Origin: UMGS1883 sp045636425
Lineage (GTDB): Bacteria; Bacillota; Clostridia; UMGS1883
Assembly: GCA_045636425.1 (NCBI GenBank)
Contig: JAZTXM010000013.1
Coordinates: 62,001-126,000 of the forward strand
Direction of reading: 5' to 3'
DNA length: 64,000 bases
Below, in pieces: positions 33,799-42,633 of the stretch. Position 1 is the first letter of the stretch; every line of letters begins with the position of its first letter. The notes below the pieces were generated by a model, which was not told where the DNA came from, made no database searches, and saw only the letters and a list, made by a program, of their open reading frames with translations. The position numbers were made by a program, and so were the translations under genes.

Positions 33799-34830
33799 TT
33801 ATCTCTGCACACGACCGCTGCCGTCGCCGCCTACAAGATTGTCAACCTCACCGCGACTTACAAGATTCATATCGCCGGGAATTGTGTGCTTAAGAGCTGA
33901 TGCAGCAACACCGAATTCAAGAGCATCCTTGAAGTTCTTTCCGTCAAGCATACCGCAAATTACACCGCCTGCAAAGCTGTCGCCACCGCCTACACGGTCA
34001 ACAATGGGGCAAATTCTGTATTCTCTTGAATGATAGAATTCCTTTGTGTCTCTTGAGTAGATACAAGCAGACCAGCCGTTATCGGAAGCAGAGTGAGAAA
34101 CACGCAGAGAAGAAATTACATATTCAAAGTTAAACTTTTCAACCATCTGCTCAAATATACTCTTGTAGCCTGCAAGTTCAAGCTCGCCGCTTGTTACATC
34201 TGTATCACCGGGCTTGAATCCGAGAACCTTTTCTGCGTCTTCTTCGTTACCGATACATACATCAACGTACTGCATAAGATTTGTCATAATACGCTGAGCC
34301 TTTTCACTTGACCAAAGTTTCTTTCTGAAGTTAAGGTCACATGAAACTTTAACACCCTTTGCCTTAGCAGCTTTAAGAGCAGCTTCTGTAAGTTCTGCAG
34401 CCTGGTCTGAAACGGCGGGAGTGATACCTGTAAAGTGGAACCAATCACAACCGTCAAAAATCTTATCAAAGTCGAAATCTTCCGCCACAGCAGTTGAGAT
34501 GGAAGAATGTGCTCTGTCGTACACAACGTTGGATGCACGCATGGAAGCACCTGTCTCAAGGAAGTAAATTCCGAGTCTTTCACCGCCGCGAGCAATATTA
34601 TCTGTTTTAACATTCATTTTACGAAGAGCCGCTACTGCACATTCACCAATGGGGTTAGAGGGAACCTTTGTAACAAACTCTGCATCATGTCCGTAATTTG
34701 CGAGAGAAACCGCAACGTTTGCCTCTCCTCCGCCGTAGCAAACATCAAACTCGTCTGCCTGCAGGAATCTTTCATTGTTTGGAGTTGAGAGACGAAGCAT
34801 GATTTCGCCCATAGTAACTACCTTTGCCAT
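33799..34830 (-). CDS. kdgK: 2-keto-3-deoxygluconate kinase (PfkB family)
   Basis: PfkB-type sugar kinase phosphorylating KDG to KDPG. From the ATG at 34830 (after TTTCAAAGGAGAGGTTAAA) it reads MAKVVTMGEIMLRLSTP. It has YGGGEANVAVSLANYG, the catalytic GGGDSFAGGVICGML and the typical VYDRAHSS. Cotranscribed with the KDPG aldolase fusion and divergent from an AraC regulator, which fits control by a uronate breakdown product. The exact substrate is inferred from the partner gene. Confidence 0.88.
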   Translation of the reverse strand: MAKVVTMGEIMLRLSTPNNERFLQADEFDVCYGGGEANVAVSLANYGHDAEFVTKVPSNPIGECAVAALRKMNVKTDNIARGGERLGIYFLETGASMRASNVVYDRAHSSISTAVAEDFDFDKIFDGCDWFHFTGITPAVSDQAAELTEAALKAAKAKGVKVSCDLNFRKKLWSSEKAQRIMTNLMQYVDVCIGNEEDAEKVLGFKPGDTDVTSGELELAGYKSIFEQMVEKFNFEYVISSLRVSHSASDNGWSACIYSRDTKEFYHSREYRICPIVDRVGGGDSFAGGVICGMLDGKNFKDALEFGVAASALKHTIPGDMNLVSRGEVDNLVGGDGSGRVQR

Positions 34831-34861
34831 TTTAACCTCTCCTTTGAAAATCATAATATAT

Positions 34862-34914
34862 TTGACAATATGTCATCTTAACTATATAATAACATTTAGA
34901 TGTATTCCAGTCAA
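34862..34914. promoter_or_regulatory. Overlapping face-to-face promoters of araC-type gene and kdgK
   Basis: Plus strand: TTGACA (34862), 17 bases, TATAAT (34885-34890). Minus strand: TTGACT (34909-34914), 17 bases, TATTAT (34886-34891). The two -10 boxes coincide, so the promoters should exclude each other. Confidence 0.75.
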
Positions 34915-34970
34915 CAATTATATTTTGTTAAATATCAAATATATTACGATTTTGAAAAAGGAGAATTTTT

Positions 34971-35861
34971 GTGAAAAAAGTAAATAAAGCTCCCCTTAAA
35001 CAGGAAATTTTTAAAAACGAAAGCTCACTTATGACCATATTCCGTTCGAAAGTTCCGCTTTTAACGGATATATTTGAGGAACATCATCATACGGCTTTTG
35101 AAATTACCATGGTGCTCAGCGGCGAAGGTATATATGCTACAAAGTCTACGGAATTTACATTTAAAAGCGGTGATATATTCTTTTTCAGTACTGATGAATT
35201 TCATTGGATAAAAAAACTCAATCACGATTCCGAATTTATAAATATTCATTTTGAGCCGAGATTTATCTGGTCAGACAATTTCGGATTTTCAAACAAGGAC
35301 CTAATAAGAATTTTCTTTAACAGAAAGAAAAAACCACTTAACAAGATTTCATTTAAAACTGACTCCGCAGAAACAATAAAAGACCTGATATTTAAAATGG
35401 AAAATGAAATATCCTTAAAAAAGAATGAGTATGACACAATGCTAAAAATACATTTGGTAAATATTCTTGTGGAAATGTTCAGATTTTTTGAAGAGAATCT
35501 TACACAAACGGATATTTCCTATAGCAGTCAGTCCCTAAGATATATGGAGGATGCACTAAACTACATTGACGAGCACTTAGAAAATGAATTAACGCTGGAA
35601 ATGCTCTCGGATGTCGCACACATGAGCAAAACTTATTTTTGCAGTCAATTCCGAAAGCTTAACGGTATTTCCCCATGGGAATACATAACCATAAAGCGTG
35701 TGGAAAGAGCCATTACATATATTAAAACAACGGATATGTCAAAATCCGAGATAGCTTTCAAATGCGGTTATAATAACACTGCTAATTTCTACTATGCTTT
35801 TAGACGTGTTACAGGAAAAGCCCCCGGAGATTATAATAAATCAGCTGATGTTTTGCTTTAA
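34971..35861 (+). CDS. AraC family transcriptional regulator
   Basis: 296 residues. The N-terminal cupin sensor domain has HHHTAFEITMVLSGEGIY and FKSGDIFFFSTDEFHWI. The C-terminal double HTH has LTLEMLSDVAHMSKTYFCSQF and MSKSEIAFKCGYNNTANFYYAF, then VTGKAPGDY. Start is GTG after AAAGGAGAATTTTT. Being divergent from kdgK and sharing promoter DNA, it likely controls that operon in response to a sugar acid. Its last 21 bases overlap the convergent sigF. Confidence 0.9.
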   Translation: MKKVNKAPLKQEIFKNESSLMTIFRSKVPLLTDIFEEHHHTAFEITMVLSGEGIYATKSTEFTFKSGDIFFFSTDEFHWIKKLNHDSEFINIHFEPRFIWSDNFGFSNKDLIRIFFNRKKKPLNKISFKTDSAETIKDLIFKMENEISLKKNEYDTMLKIHLVNILVEMFRFFEENLTQTDISYSSQSLRYMEDALNYIDEHLENELTLEMLSDVAHMSKTYFCSQFRKLNGISPWEYITIKRVERAITYIKTTDMSKSEIAFKCGYNNTANFYYAFRRVTGKAPGDYNKSADVLL

Positions 35862-36563
35862 AACGCCAAGCAGCTTTTTTTCAATCCTCGATATCTGAAC
35901 CTGGCTTACACCCATTATTCTTGCGACCTCGCTTTGTGTTTTTTCTTTATAGTACCGGAGGAGAAGAATCTGTTTTTCCTTGACAGGTAATTTCTCTATT
36001 GCCTGCTTTAATGCAATTGATGTTAAAACCCCCTCCTCATTATGCTGCCTTTGGGAATGAAGCTTGTCTATTAAAAGCATGGGGCTGCTTTCGCTATCGT
36101 TAACCGTCTTGTAAAGGGACTCTGTAGGTTGCGTTGCTTCAAGCGAAAGCATAACCTCGTCGGTGGTTTTACAGATTGCCTCTGCAATTTCCTTTATGGT
36201 AGCCTCTCTTCCCTTTTCATTGCTTATTTTTTCTGCTGCAGCCTTTGCCATTGCCGCCGTTTCCTTCAAAGATCGGCTCACTTTAATTATACCGTCATCC
36301 CTTAGAAATCTGCGTATTTCTCCTAAAATCATTGGAATTGCGTACGTGGAAAATTCTACGTTGAAGCTTGTATCAAATTTATTTATTGCTTTAATAAGTC
36401 CGATTGCTCCGATTTGAAATAAATCATCGGATTCTATTCCCCTGCCCGAAAATTTTCTTACAACACACCATACCAAGCCTTTATTTTGAACTACAAGTCT
36501 TTCTAATGACTCTTTATCTCCGGATTGTGCCAATGAAATTAAACGGTAACATTCTTCTTTCAT
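35841..36563 (-). CDS. sigF: RNA polymerase sporulation sigma factor SigF
   Basis: First forespore-specific sigma factor, 240 residues. Region 2 has DDLFQIGAIGLIKAINKFD and region 3/4 has TQSEVARIMGVSQVQISRIEKK. It is held inactive by SpoIIAB and released by SpoIIAA, both encoded directly upstream. It lies 13 bases after spoIIAB. The 3' end overlaps the araC-type gene on the other strand. Confidence 0.95.
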   Translation of the reverse strand: MKEECYRLISLAQSGDKESLERLVVQNKGLVWCVVRKFSGRGIESDDLFQIGAIGLIKAINKFDTSFNVEFSTYAIPMILGEIRRFLRDDGIIKVSRSLKETAAMAKAAAEKISNEKGREATIKEIAEAICKTTDEVMLSLEATQPTESLYKTVNDSESSPMLLIDKLHSQRQHNEEGVLTSIALKQAIEKLPVKEKQILLLRYYKEKTQSEVARIMGVSQVQISRIEKKLLGVLKQNIS

Positions 36564-36576
36564 TATTGCACATCCT

Positions 36577-36990
36577 TTATAGCTTTTTTGTCATAATAAC
36601 TGTTGTTCCCGTATTTTGTTCACTGATAACGAGCAGAGAATCCATAAAGCTTTCCATGACGGTAAAGCCCATGCCGCTTCTGTCCTTTTCAGGCTTGGAT
36701 GTAAACATCGGCATCCTTGCCTGCTCTATATCTTCTATTCCCACACCAAAATCCTGTACTTTTATATGTAGAACACGATTCTTAATCTCAAACTCCAGTA
36801 TTATCTTTCCCTCTGCCTCGCCATAACCGTGGATAATTGAATTTGTAACGGCTTCGGATACCGCTGTTTTAATATCGGCAAGCTGTTCCATAGTCGGATC
36901 AAGCGGCATTATAAAGCCTGCTGCTATTATTCTTGCCAAGCCTTCATTAATCCCTTTTGCACAAAATTCAGCTTTTAGGTAATTGTTCAT
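36577..36990 (-). CDS. spoIIAB: Anti-sigma F factor SpoIIAB
   Basis: GHKL-type serine kinase and anti-sigma factor, 137 residues. The N-box is AVSEAVTNSIIHGYG, the G1 box DFGVGIEDIEQARMP and the G2 box GMGFTVMESFMD. It binds sigma-F and phosphorylates SpoIIAA. The start overlaps the stop of spoIIAA (ATGA). Confidence 0.95.
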   Translation of the reverse strand: MNNYLKAEFCAKGINEGLARIIAAGFIMPLDPTMEQLADIKTAVSEAVTNSIIHGYGEAEGKIILEFEIKNRVLHIKVQDFGVGIEDIEQARMPMFTSKPEKDRSGMGFTVMESFMDSLLVISEQNTGTTVIMTKKL

Positions 36991-37358
36991 TTGTCCTCGC
37001 CCCTTTCAGGATCAATATTTTTATCAAATGAGTTTTCGGCTGCTTCCCGGTTTTTATAATGAGGGATAATTTTTGTTATGCCACTCAGGTCAATTATTTT
37101 TTTTACCGTTGGGGATGCATTACATAAAGCCACGCCTCCACCAAGCATTTTCACTAATTTGTAGCGACCTATTATGAGTCCGATCCCCGATGAATCCATT
37201 AACGTTACATCTCTTAGGTCAAAAATAAGATTCTTAATTGACGCAACTTCAATCTCTATATCGATTTTCTCCTTTAACACTGCGACCGCGTACTGGTCAA
37301 TTTCGCCACTTAAGCAAACAATTAAGGCGTTATTTCCGTGCTTAAAATCTTTGCCCAT
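36987..37358 (-). CDS. spoIIAA: Anti-sigma F factor antagonist SpoIIAA
   Basis: STAS-domain protein of 123 residues. The phosphorylated serine is in TLMDSSGIGLIIGRY near residue 58. The C-terminal extension (NREAAENSFDKNIDPERGEDK) is a little longer and more charged than in Bacillus. First of the spoIIAA-AB-sigF trio. AGGAGGAATCA precedes the ATG. A near-match to a Spo0A box (TGTCGAT, 37443-37449) lies about 85 bases upstream. Confidence 0.94.
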   Translation of the reverse strand: MGKDFKHGNNALIVCLSGEIDQYAVAVLKEKIDIEIEVASIKNLIFDLRDVTLMDSSGIGLIIGRYKLVKMLGGGVALCNASPTVKKIIDLSGITKIIPHYKNREAAENSFDKNIDPERGEDK

Positions 37359-37470
37359 ATTGATTCCTCCTGATTTGTATTTAGCCTCCCGTCGGCTGAA
37401 TATATTTTATCATATTGTTTTGCTTAAACAAACCGAAACCTTTGTCGATTAACAGGTTTCTTTGTTAAAA

Positions 37471-37511
37471 AAAGCGGAAAGAAATCCCGCGAAGGGATTT
37501 CTTTCCGCTTT
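37471..37511 (-). terminator. Strong stem-loop between dacF and spoIIAA
   Basis: An 18-bp stem (AAAGCGGAAAGAAATCCC with its complement) and a 4-nt loop. It follows the dacF stop, so the spoIIA genes probably need their own promoter. Confidence 0.8.
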
Positions 37512-37518
37512 AAGTTCG

Positions 37519-38640
37519 TCAGAATAAAAAAATTGAAGTTATTTTTTTCAAAAGAAGAAGTAAAAGTTTTTTAATTTTATGTATAAAGGTTATTTTCTTT
37601 ACATCAGAAGCTGTAATGAGAGGAATTTCCGAAATCTTACTATCGTTACAATATACGATAATTTTTCCGGCTGCCGTTCCTTTTTCAGAAGGAATTTTAA
37701 GCACATCAGTCTGTATTTCGGTTGTAATTTTATCATTATCTTTGATTGCTATCTTATAATTTTCACTGTAAAGAAGTTTTACTTTACGGTTGTTTTCTCT
37801 ATCATAAAGTAACTCATATGCAACGTCGTTTTTTTGGGCTATATTCTTGCAGTTATAGTTTTCAAATCCGTAATTCAGGAGATATGTATGGTCGTTCCAA
37901 TCATCAGGTGCGTTTAGTGTAACGCAAATCAGTTCTTCTCCATTTCTTTCTGCATACGAAACAAGGCACCTGCCGCATCTTTTTGTGTACCCTGTTTTTA
38001 CCCCGATGCATCCGTCGAATCGCCATAATAGCTTATTATGATTTTTCAAGGCACGGTCCCAATTTTCATTTGGATTTGGAATTGTATATGTTTTTGTTGA
38101 AACAATTTTGGCAAAAAGCTTGTTTTTCATTGCCTCACGAGTTATCAGTGCCAAATCATAGGCGGTTGTATAATGATTTTCATCATCAAGGCCGTGTGGA
38201 TTTTTGAAAGATGTGTTAGTTGCACCGATTTCTTTTGCCCTTTGAGTCATCATGAGCGCAAAAGCTTCGCTGTTTCCTGCTAAGAATTCTGATATTGCCA
38301 CAGCCGCATCATTTCCGCTCTTCAGCATCAAACCATATGTAAGGTCATGAAGTTTTAGTTTTTCTCCCGGTTTCAGCCATAACGACGAACCTTCTGTTCC
38401 CGATGCAAAGGGGCTTACCTTTACGTATTTGTCCATTTTTCCGCTTTCACAGGCAAGAAGCCCCGTCATTATTTTCGTTGTACTCGCCATTGGAAGCTGC
38501 TGTTTTGAATTTTTTTCAAATAAAATTCTTCCGCTGTGGGCATCTAAAAGCACCGCACTTTGGGCACTTATTTCATTTGCATTTACCGAAAGTGAAAAAA
38601 GAAATATAAAAAAAATTGTTATCACAAACAATTTACGCAT
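37519..38640 (-). CDS. dacF: D-alanyl-D-alanine carboxypeptidase DacF
   Basis: S11 carboxypeptidase of 373 residues with a signal peptide (residues 1-21), the SxxK serine in PMASTTKIMTGLL, SGNDAAVAIAE as SxN and KTGYTKRCGRC as the KTG box. The C-terminal PBP5-type domain and a hydrophobic-basic tail (IKKLLLLLLKK) anchor it to the membrane. Next to spoIIAA-AB-sigF, as in Bacillus, where DacF sets spore cortex cross-linking. It is a paralogue of 20431-21570. Confidence 0.93.
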   Translation of the reverse strand: MRKLFVITIFFIFLFSLSVNANEISAQSAVLLDAHSGRILFEKNSKQQLPMASTTKIMTGLLACESGKMDKYVKVSPFASGTEGSSLWLKPGEKLKLHDLTYGLMLKSGNDAAVAISEFLAGNSEAFALMMTQRAKEIGATNTSFKNPHGLDDENHYTTAYDLALITREAMKNKLFAKIVSTKTYTIPNPNENWDRALKNHNKLLWRFDGCIGVKTGYTKRCGRCLVSYAERNGEELICVTLNAPDDWNDHTYLLNYGFENYNCKNIAQKNDVAYELLYDRENNRKVKLLYSENYKIAIKDNDKITTEIQTDVLKIPSEKGTAAGKIIVYCNDSKISEIPLITASDVKKITFIHKIKKLLLLLLKKITSIFLF

Positions 38641-38642
38641 AG

Positions 38643-38685
38643 AAAAACCCCCTCATTTCGAATATATTACCGAAACGAGGGGGGT
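38643..38685 (-). terminator. Terminator of the small P-loop gene
   Basis: Minus strand CCCCTCGTTTCG pairs with CGAAATGAGGGG, followed by TTTTTCT. Confidence 0.85.
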
Positions 38686-38692
38686 ATACATT

Positions 38693-39103
38693 TTATTTTA
38701 CGTATTTTTTGATTTCATCCGATGCATCTTGGGGATTCATGCTGAGGATAATCTGAATTTCTGCGTTGCTGTTTTCCGCAACTGCACTAATCTTGGAAAG
38801 GAAAGCTTCAAGAGCCTGAACATCGTCATTAACAATTTTTGTAATACTATCAATGAAAATGTGTGCTATATCGTAATTCTGGGAAAGTATGCCGCAAACA
38901 AAACCGTAAAAATCATCATAGTTGGAAATTCCATACTCCTCGGTGTTTACAAGCCTTACCTTATGCGATAAGTCAAGCACATGTCTGTTTCCTTTGTTGA
39001 TAAAAACAACGCTTCCCGAAGCTGCTTTTTCCGCAGTATGTACCGCTTCAATGAGTCTTGCTGTTTTGCCTGTACCTTTTTCGCCAATAATAACATTAAT
39101 CAT
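38693..39103 (-). CDS. Small P-loop protein, unknown
   Basis: 136 residues with Walker A GEKGTGKT at residues 7-14 and a likely Walker B strand ending HIFIDSI near residue 82. It is far shorter than RecA or AAA proteins and lacks their other motifs. The GTG-KT start and parallel beta pattern (SVVFINKGN, IQIILSMNP) suggest a nucleotide-binding fold. It has its own promoter and terminator between dacF and ligA. Probably a conserved clostridial protein; role not known. Confidence 0.7.
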   Translation of the reverse strand: MINVIIGEKGTGKTARLIEAVHTAEKAASGSVVFINKGNRHVLDLSHKVRLVNTEEYGISNYDDFYGFVCGILSQNYDIAHIFIDSITKIVNDDVQALEAFLSKISAVAENSNAEIQIILSMNPQDASDEIKKYVK

Positions 39104-39144
39104 ACTAAGCCCTCCTAAAATTTATTTGGTGTCTCTATGGTTAT

Positions 39145-39173
39145 ATTATACTATATGTATGAACCAAAGGCAA
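39145..39173 (-). promoter_or_regulatory. Promoter for the small P-loop gene
   Basis: Minus strand TTGCCT, 17 bases and TATAAT. Confidence 0.6.
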
Positions 39174-39237
39174 GATGTTTTTGACAAATTTCAATAATTT
39201 TTCAAATTTTGACATTTACTTTGGTTCTGAATTATTC

Positions 39238-41202
39238 TTATAGCATATTAAACAAATCATCTTCACTGATTACATTAACCCCTAAGGCATTTGCCTTGTC
39301 AAGCTTACTTCCTGCTTCCTCGCCTGCTAAAACGTAATCGGTTTTTTTGCTTACGCTTGAGGATACTTTTCCGCCGTTGTCGGTGATGATTTTTGATGCC
39401 TCGTTCCGTGTCAACGTAGGAAGTGTTCCTGTTAAAACGAATGTTTTTCCTGAAAAAATCCCCTCTGTTATAAATTCCTTACATTCAAAATTAAGACCTG
39501 CACTGCGTAAGTTATTAACGAGCTCAATATTCTGCTCTTGACCAAAGAAATTCACTATGCTTTGTGCAATAATCTTTCCTATTTCATCAACTGCCGAAAG
39601 CTCCTCCTCGGTTGCGTTTATAAGAGCATCTAATGTACGGAATTTCATTGCAAGAATTTTTGCGTTTCTGCTTCCTACATGACGGATGCCAAGAGCAAAA
39701 ATCAGCTTTGAGAGGTCGTTTTCTTTCGATTTTGATATAGCCAGAATCAAATTGGAGGCACTCTTCTCGCCCATCTTATCAAGCTCTGCTATGCTTTCCG
39801 CTTTCAAAGTGTAAATATCGTACACGGAGGAAATAAGCCCGTTTTCAAGAAGCTTTTCCACCATTGCAGGTCCCATTCCTTCGATATCCATTGCATCGCG
39901 GGAGGCAAAGTGTATTATATTCCTTGCAAGCTGGGCATCGCAATCACTGCCTGTACATCTGTACGCCGCTTCTCCATCTTCACGATAAACACTGGCACCG
40001 CACACGGGGCAACGGTCGGGCATTTCAAATATTTTTTCATCCCCTGTTCGTTTCTCTTTTACCACACTCAAAACTTCGGGAATAATATCTCCCGCCTTTT
40101 GAACTAAAACGCTATCCCCTATTCTGATATCCTTTTCCCTGATATTATCTATATTATGCAACGTGGCTCGTGAAACTGTAGTTCCTGCCAATCGCACACT
40201 TTCGAGAACGGCATTGGGCGTGAGCACCCCTGTTCTTCCGACTTGAATTACAATATCAGTAAGCTTTGTCTCTTTAATTTCGGGGGGATATTTGTAAGCA
40301 ACAGCCCATTTAGGGCATTTTGCTGTTGAGCCTAAAATCTCCCTTTGACGTAATGAATTTACCTTAATAACTGCACCATCAATATCAAAATCAAGGGTAC
40401 CACGCTTTTCCCCTATTCGTTCCACCTCCGAAAAGGCTTCCTCTATGCTTGGGTAAACAAGTGTATCGGGAATTGTTTTAAAGCCTAATTTTGATAAATA
40501 TTGCAAGCCTTCCTTATGGGTTTCAATTTCTTTCCCTTCAATTTGCTGAATATTGAAAACAAAGATGTCTAATTTTCGCTGTGCTACCACAGAGCTGTCA
40601 AGCTGGCGGAGTGAGCCTGCCGCGGCATTTCTTGGGTTTTTAAAGGTTTTTTGCCCTGTTTCTTCCTGTTTTTTATTAAGTGCCTCAAAGCTTTTATGCG
40701 GCATATATACTTCACCGCGAACTTCAAGAAAAGGAATTTCTTCATTTAGTTTTAGGGGAATATTTCTGATTGTTTTCAGATTTTCCGTTACATTCTCCCC
40801 TACGTTTCCATCACCACGGGTAGAGCCTCGGAAGAAAATGCCGTTTCTGTATTCAAGAGATACACTTAATCCGTCTATTTTTAATTCTGTAATATATTCA
40901 ACCTTTTCCCCAAGGGCATTTTCTGTCTTTACACCAAAATCAATAACACTTTCGCGGTCAAACACGTCGTTCAGGCTTTGCATCTGAACCGCATGAGTTA
41001 CTTCCTCGAATCCGTCCAATATCTTTCCGCCTATTCTCTGTGTGGGAGAATCGGGTGTAATAAGCTCGGGATTTTCAGCCTCCATGGCTTTCAGCTGAGA
41101 CATGAGCTTATCATATTCAAAATCGCTGATTTCAGGCTCGTCCTTGGTATAATATAAATTACTGTGATAATTTATCAGTTCTCTTAGTTCCTCAATAGTC
41201 AT
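39238..41202 (-). CDS. ligA: NAD-dependent DNA ligase
   Basis: Joins Okazaki fragments using NAD+. 654 residues from the ATG at 41202 (after TTTGAGGTGCATT), reading MTIEELRELINYHSNLYY. The adenylated lysine is in ELKIDGLSVSLEY near 113. An OB-fold follows, then a four-Cys zinc finger (CPVCGASV ... CTGSDCD), HhH repeats (GMGPAMVEKL, ALGIRHVGSRNA) and a C-terminal BRCT domain (IFSGKTFVLTGTLPTLTR). The longer frame to 41361 antisenses the terminator of the neighbouring gene and is not used. Confidence 0.95.
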   Translation of the reverse strand: MTIEELRELINYHSNLYYTKDEPEISDFEYDKLMSQLKAMEAENPELITPDSPTQRIGGKILDGFEEVTHAVQMQSLNDVFDRESVIDFGVKTENALGEKVEYITELKIDGLSVSLEYRNGIFFRGSTRGDGNVGENVTENLKTIRNIPLKLNEEIPFLEVRGEVYMPHKSFEALNKKQEETGQKTFKNPRNAAAGSLRQLDSSVVAQRKLDIFVFNIQQIEGKEIETHKEGLQYLSKLGFKTIPDTLVYPSIEEAFSEVERIGEKRGTLDFDIDGAVIKVNSLRQREILGSTAKCPKWAVAYKYPPEIKETKLTDIVIQVGRTGVLTPNAVLESVRLAGTTVSRATLHNIDNIREKDIRIGDSVLVQKAGDIIPEVLSVVKEKRTGDEKIFEMPDRCPVCGASVYREDGEAAYRCTGSDCDAQLARNIIHFASRDAMDIEGMGPAMVEKLLENGLISSVYDIYTLKAESIAELDKMGEKSASNLILAISKSKENDLSKLIFALGIRHVGSRNAKILAMKFRTLDALINATEEELSAVDEIGKIIAQSIVNFFGQEQNIELVNNLRSAGLNFECKEFITEGIFSGKTFVLTGTLPTLTRNEASKIITDNGGKVSSSVSKKTDYVLAGEEAGSKLDKANALGVNVISEDDLFNML

Positions 41203-41215
41203 AATGCACCTCAAA

Positions 41216-41242
41216 TAAAAGGGGATTGCCAAAACAATCCCC
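41216..41242 (-). terminator. Terminator of the repeat-domain gene
   Basis: GGGGATTG / CAATCCCC stem followed on the minus strand by TTTTATTT. Confidence 0.8.
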
Positions 41243-41257
41243 AGGTAGTTCTTTAAA

Positions 41258-42457
41258 TTAGTTTGGAGCCTTCCATGAAGTTCCATCGCTGAAAGTAGCT
41301 TCCAAAACCTTAACATTTTTAACCGACTGTGCGGCGTCCCCGCTCTCAATCGCCCAGCCAACCCTTTTCTTATCGCAGGGTAACATTTTAAGATTATTTA
41401 CAAAATATGAACCTGAATTTGTTTCAATAACTTCGCCGTCTTTGTCACAAATATCAAAATTAATCTTAAAAGATTGAATCTGGCTGTTGCTTACATTTCT
41501 GTATTCGAAAATAACGAGCTTTTTGCCATCTTTACTGTTAAACCAGTAATTTATGAAGCCTAATGGTGAATTTGCTGCTTCTCTCCATGCATCCGTTACC
41601 GTAGAACGAAGATAATAGAGCATGCTTAAATATTCGGATTCGGTATTCTCCAGTTTTTCAATAGCATTCTGAACGTTGTTGAACGCAAGCTCATACTGCT
41701 TATTTTCAAGCATTGCCACTGCTCCGATGTTTTCGCCGCCGTCTCCTTTGGCAGCATAGGTGTAAACAGCCTCATCAAAAGCTGTTCCCCAGCCCTTTGC
41801 TTTGTAAGCTTCTACTTCGGAGGGATCAACATTCTTTGTTGTTCCGTCAAAGGAATAAATGGTAACAAGATTCAAATCGGGCTTCGTGGTTGACCAACCT
41901 GCAAGCTCATATTTTGAAACCTCATCCGCAGAAACAACCTTTGACTCTCCGTCGCTGTTATACATAATAACGGTATCGGAAGATGCATCTTCCCCGTCAA
42001 TAAGAGTCCATCCAAGGAGCTTGTAGGTTTCTACATGGTTAGAAGGCACCTGAATAATTGTATTATCGGTGTACTTTATGAATACCTTACTTGAAGAAGG
42101 ATTTTCTACATCAACCATGATATCGGGAACGGTTTGTTCGTTATCTGTGCCTTGCTGATTATCCTGTCCGTTGTCCTTTTCAGCATCAAGCTCACCCTCA
42201 AGATACCAGCCTACAGCCTTATGTGCTTCAACCTGGTCAGCGGCAACGACGAGTGTTCTTCCGTCGGCAGAATACATTGTGACGGGCTTTTCTTTAAACC
42301 AACCCATTCCGGGAGCTGTATATACTTCAATCTGATTATCCTCAACAAAAAGAGTTCGTCCGTCAAGAGCGTAAAGTTCGGTCTTTGCCATACAAACTGA
42401 AGATGCCATCATAAGCGAAGCACCAAGGCAAATAAACGATTTTGTTGTTCTTTTCAT
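41258..42457 (-). CDS. Secreted protein with five 'YxxDGxT...GW' repeats
   Basis: 399 residues with a signal peptide (1-24, ending VCMAK). The N-terminal half holds five copies of a roughly 29-residue unit of the form 'x-x-x-Y-S-x-D-G-x-T-x-x-V-x(4)-V-E-x-Y-K-x-x-G-W', at about residues 24-53, 56-85, 122-151, 161-190 and 196-225. An acidic, Gln/Asn-rich linker (about 88-112) separates repeats two and three. The C-terminal third (about 240-399) resembles secreted beta-sandwich domains (FEYRNVSNSQIQSFKINFDI). Probably a cell-surface protein. Own promoter and terminator. No enzyme motif seen. Confidence 0.75.
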   Translation of the reverse strand: MKRTTKSFICLGASLMMASSVCMAKTELYALDGRTLFVEDNQIEVYTAPGMGWFKEKPVTMYSADGRTLVVAADQVEAHKAVGWYLEGELDAEKDNGQDNQQGTDNEQTVPDIMVDVENPSSSKVFIKYTDNTIIQVPSNHVETYKLLGWTLIDGEDASSDTVIMYNSDGESKVVSADEVSKYELAGWSTTKPDLNLVTIYSFDGTTKNVDPSEVEAYKAKGWGTAFDEAVYTYAAKGDGGENIGAVAMLENKQYELAFNNVQNAIEKLENTESEYLSMLYYLRSTVTDAWREAANSPLGFINYWFNSKDGKKLVIFEYRNVSNSQIQSFKINFDICDKDGEVIETNSGSYFVNNLKMLPCDKKRVGWAIESGDAAQSVKNVKVLEATFSDGTSWKAPN

Positions 42458-42505
42458 TATATCATTCCCTTTCTTAGAGCGTTTATTTACTTATTTAACA
42501 ATAAT

Positions 42506-42534
42506 ATTATATCGCAACTTATTAAACAGGTCAA
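42506..42534 (-). promoter_or_regulatory. Promoter for repeat-domain gene
   Basis: Minus strand TTGACC, 17 bases and TATAAT. Confidence 0.75.
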
Positions 42535-42568
42535 CTGTAATTTTGAAATTTTCGATGAAGATTTATAC

Positions 42569-42597
42569 TTGAAAATACTTTCAAACGATGTTACAAT
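42569..42597 (+). promoter_or_regulatory. Promoter for the DUF4317 gene
   Basis: TTGAAA, 17 bases and TACAAT, 37 bases before the ATG. Confidence 0.7.
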
Positions 42598-42633
42598 ATT
42601 AAAGTACATAAAACGACAGATTGGAGTACACCT

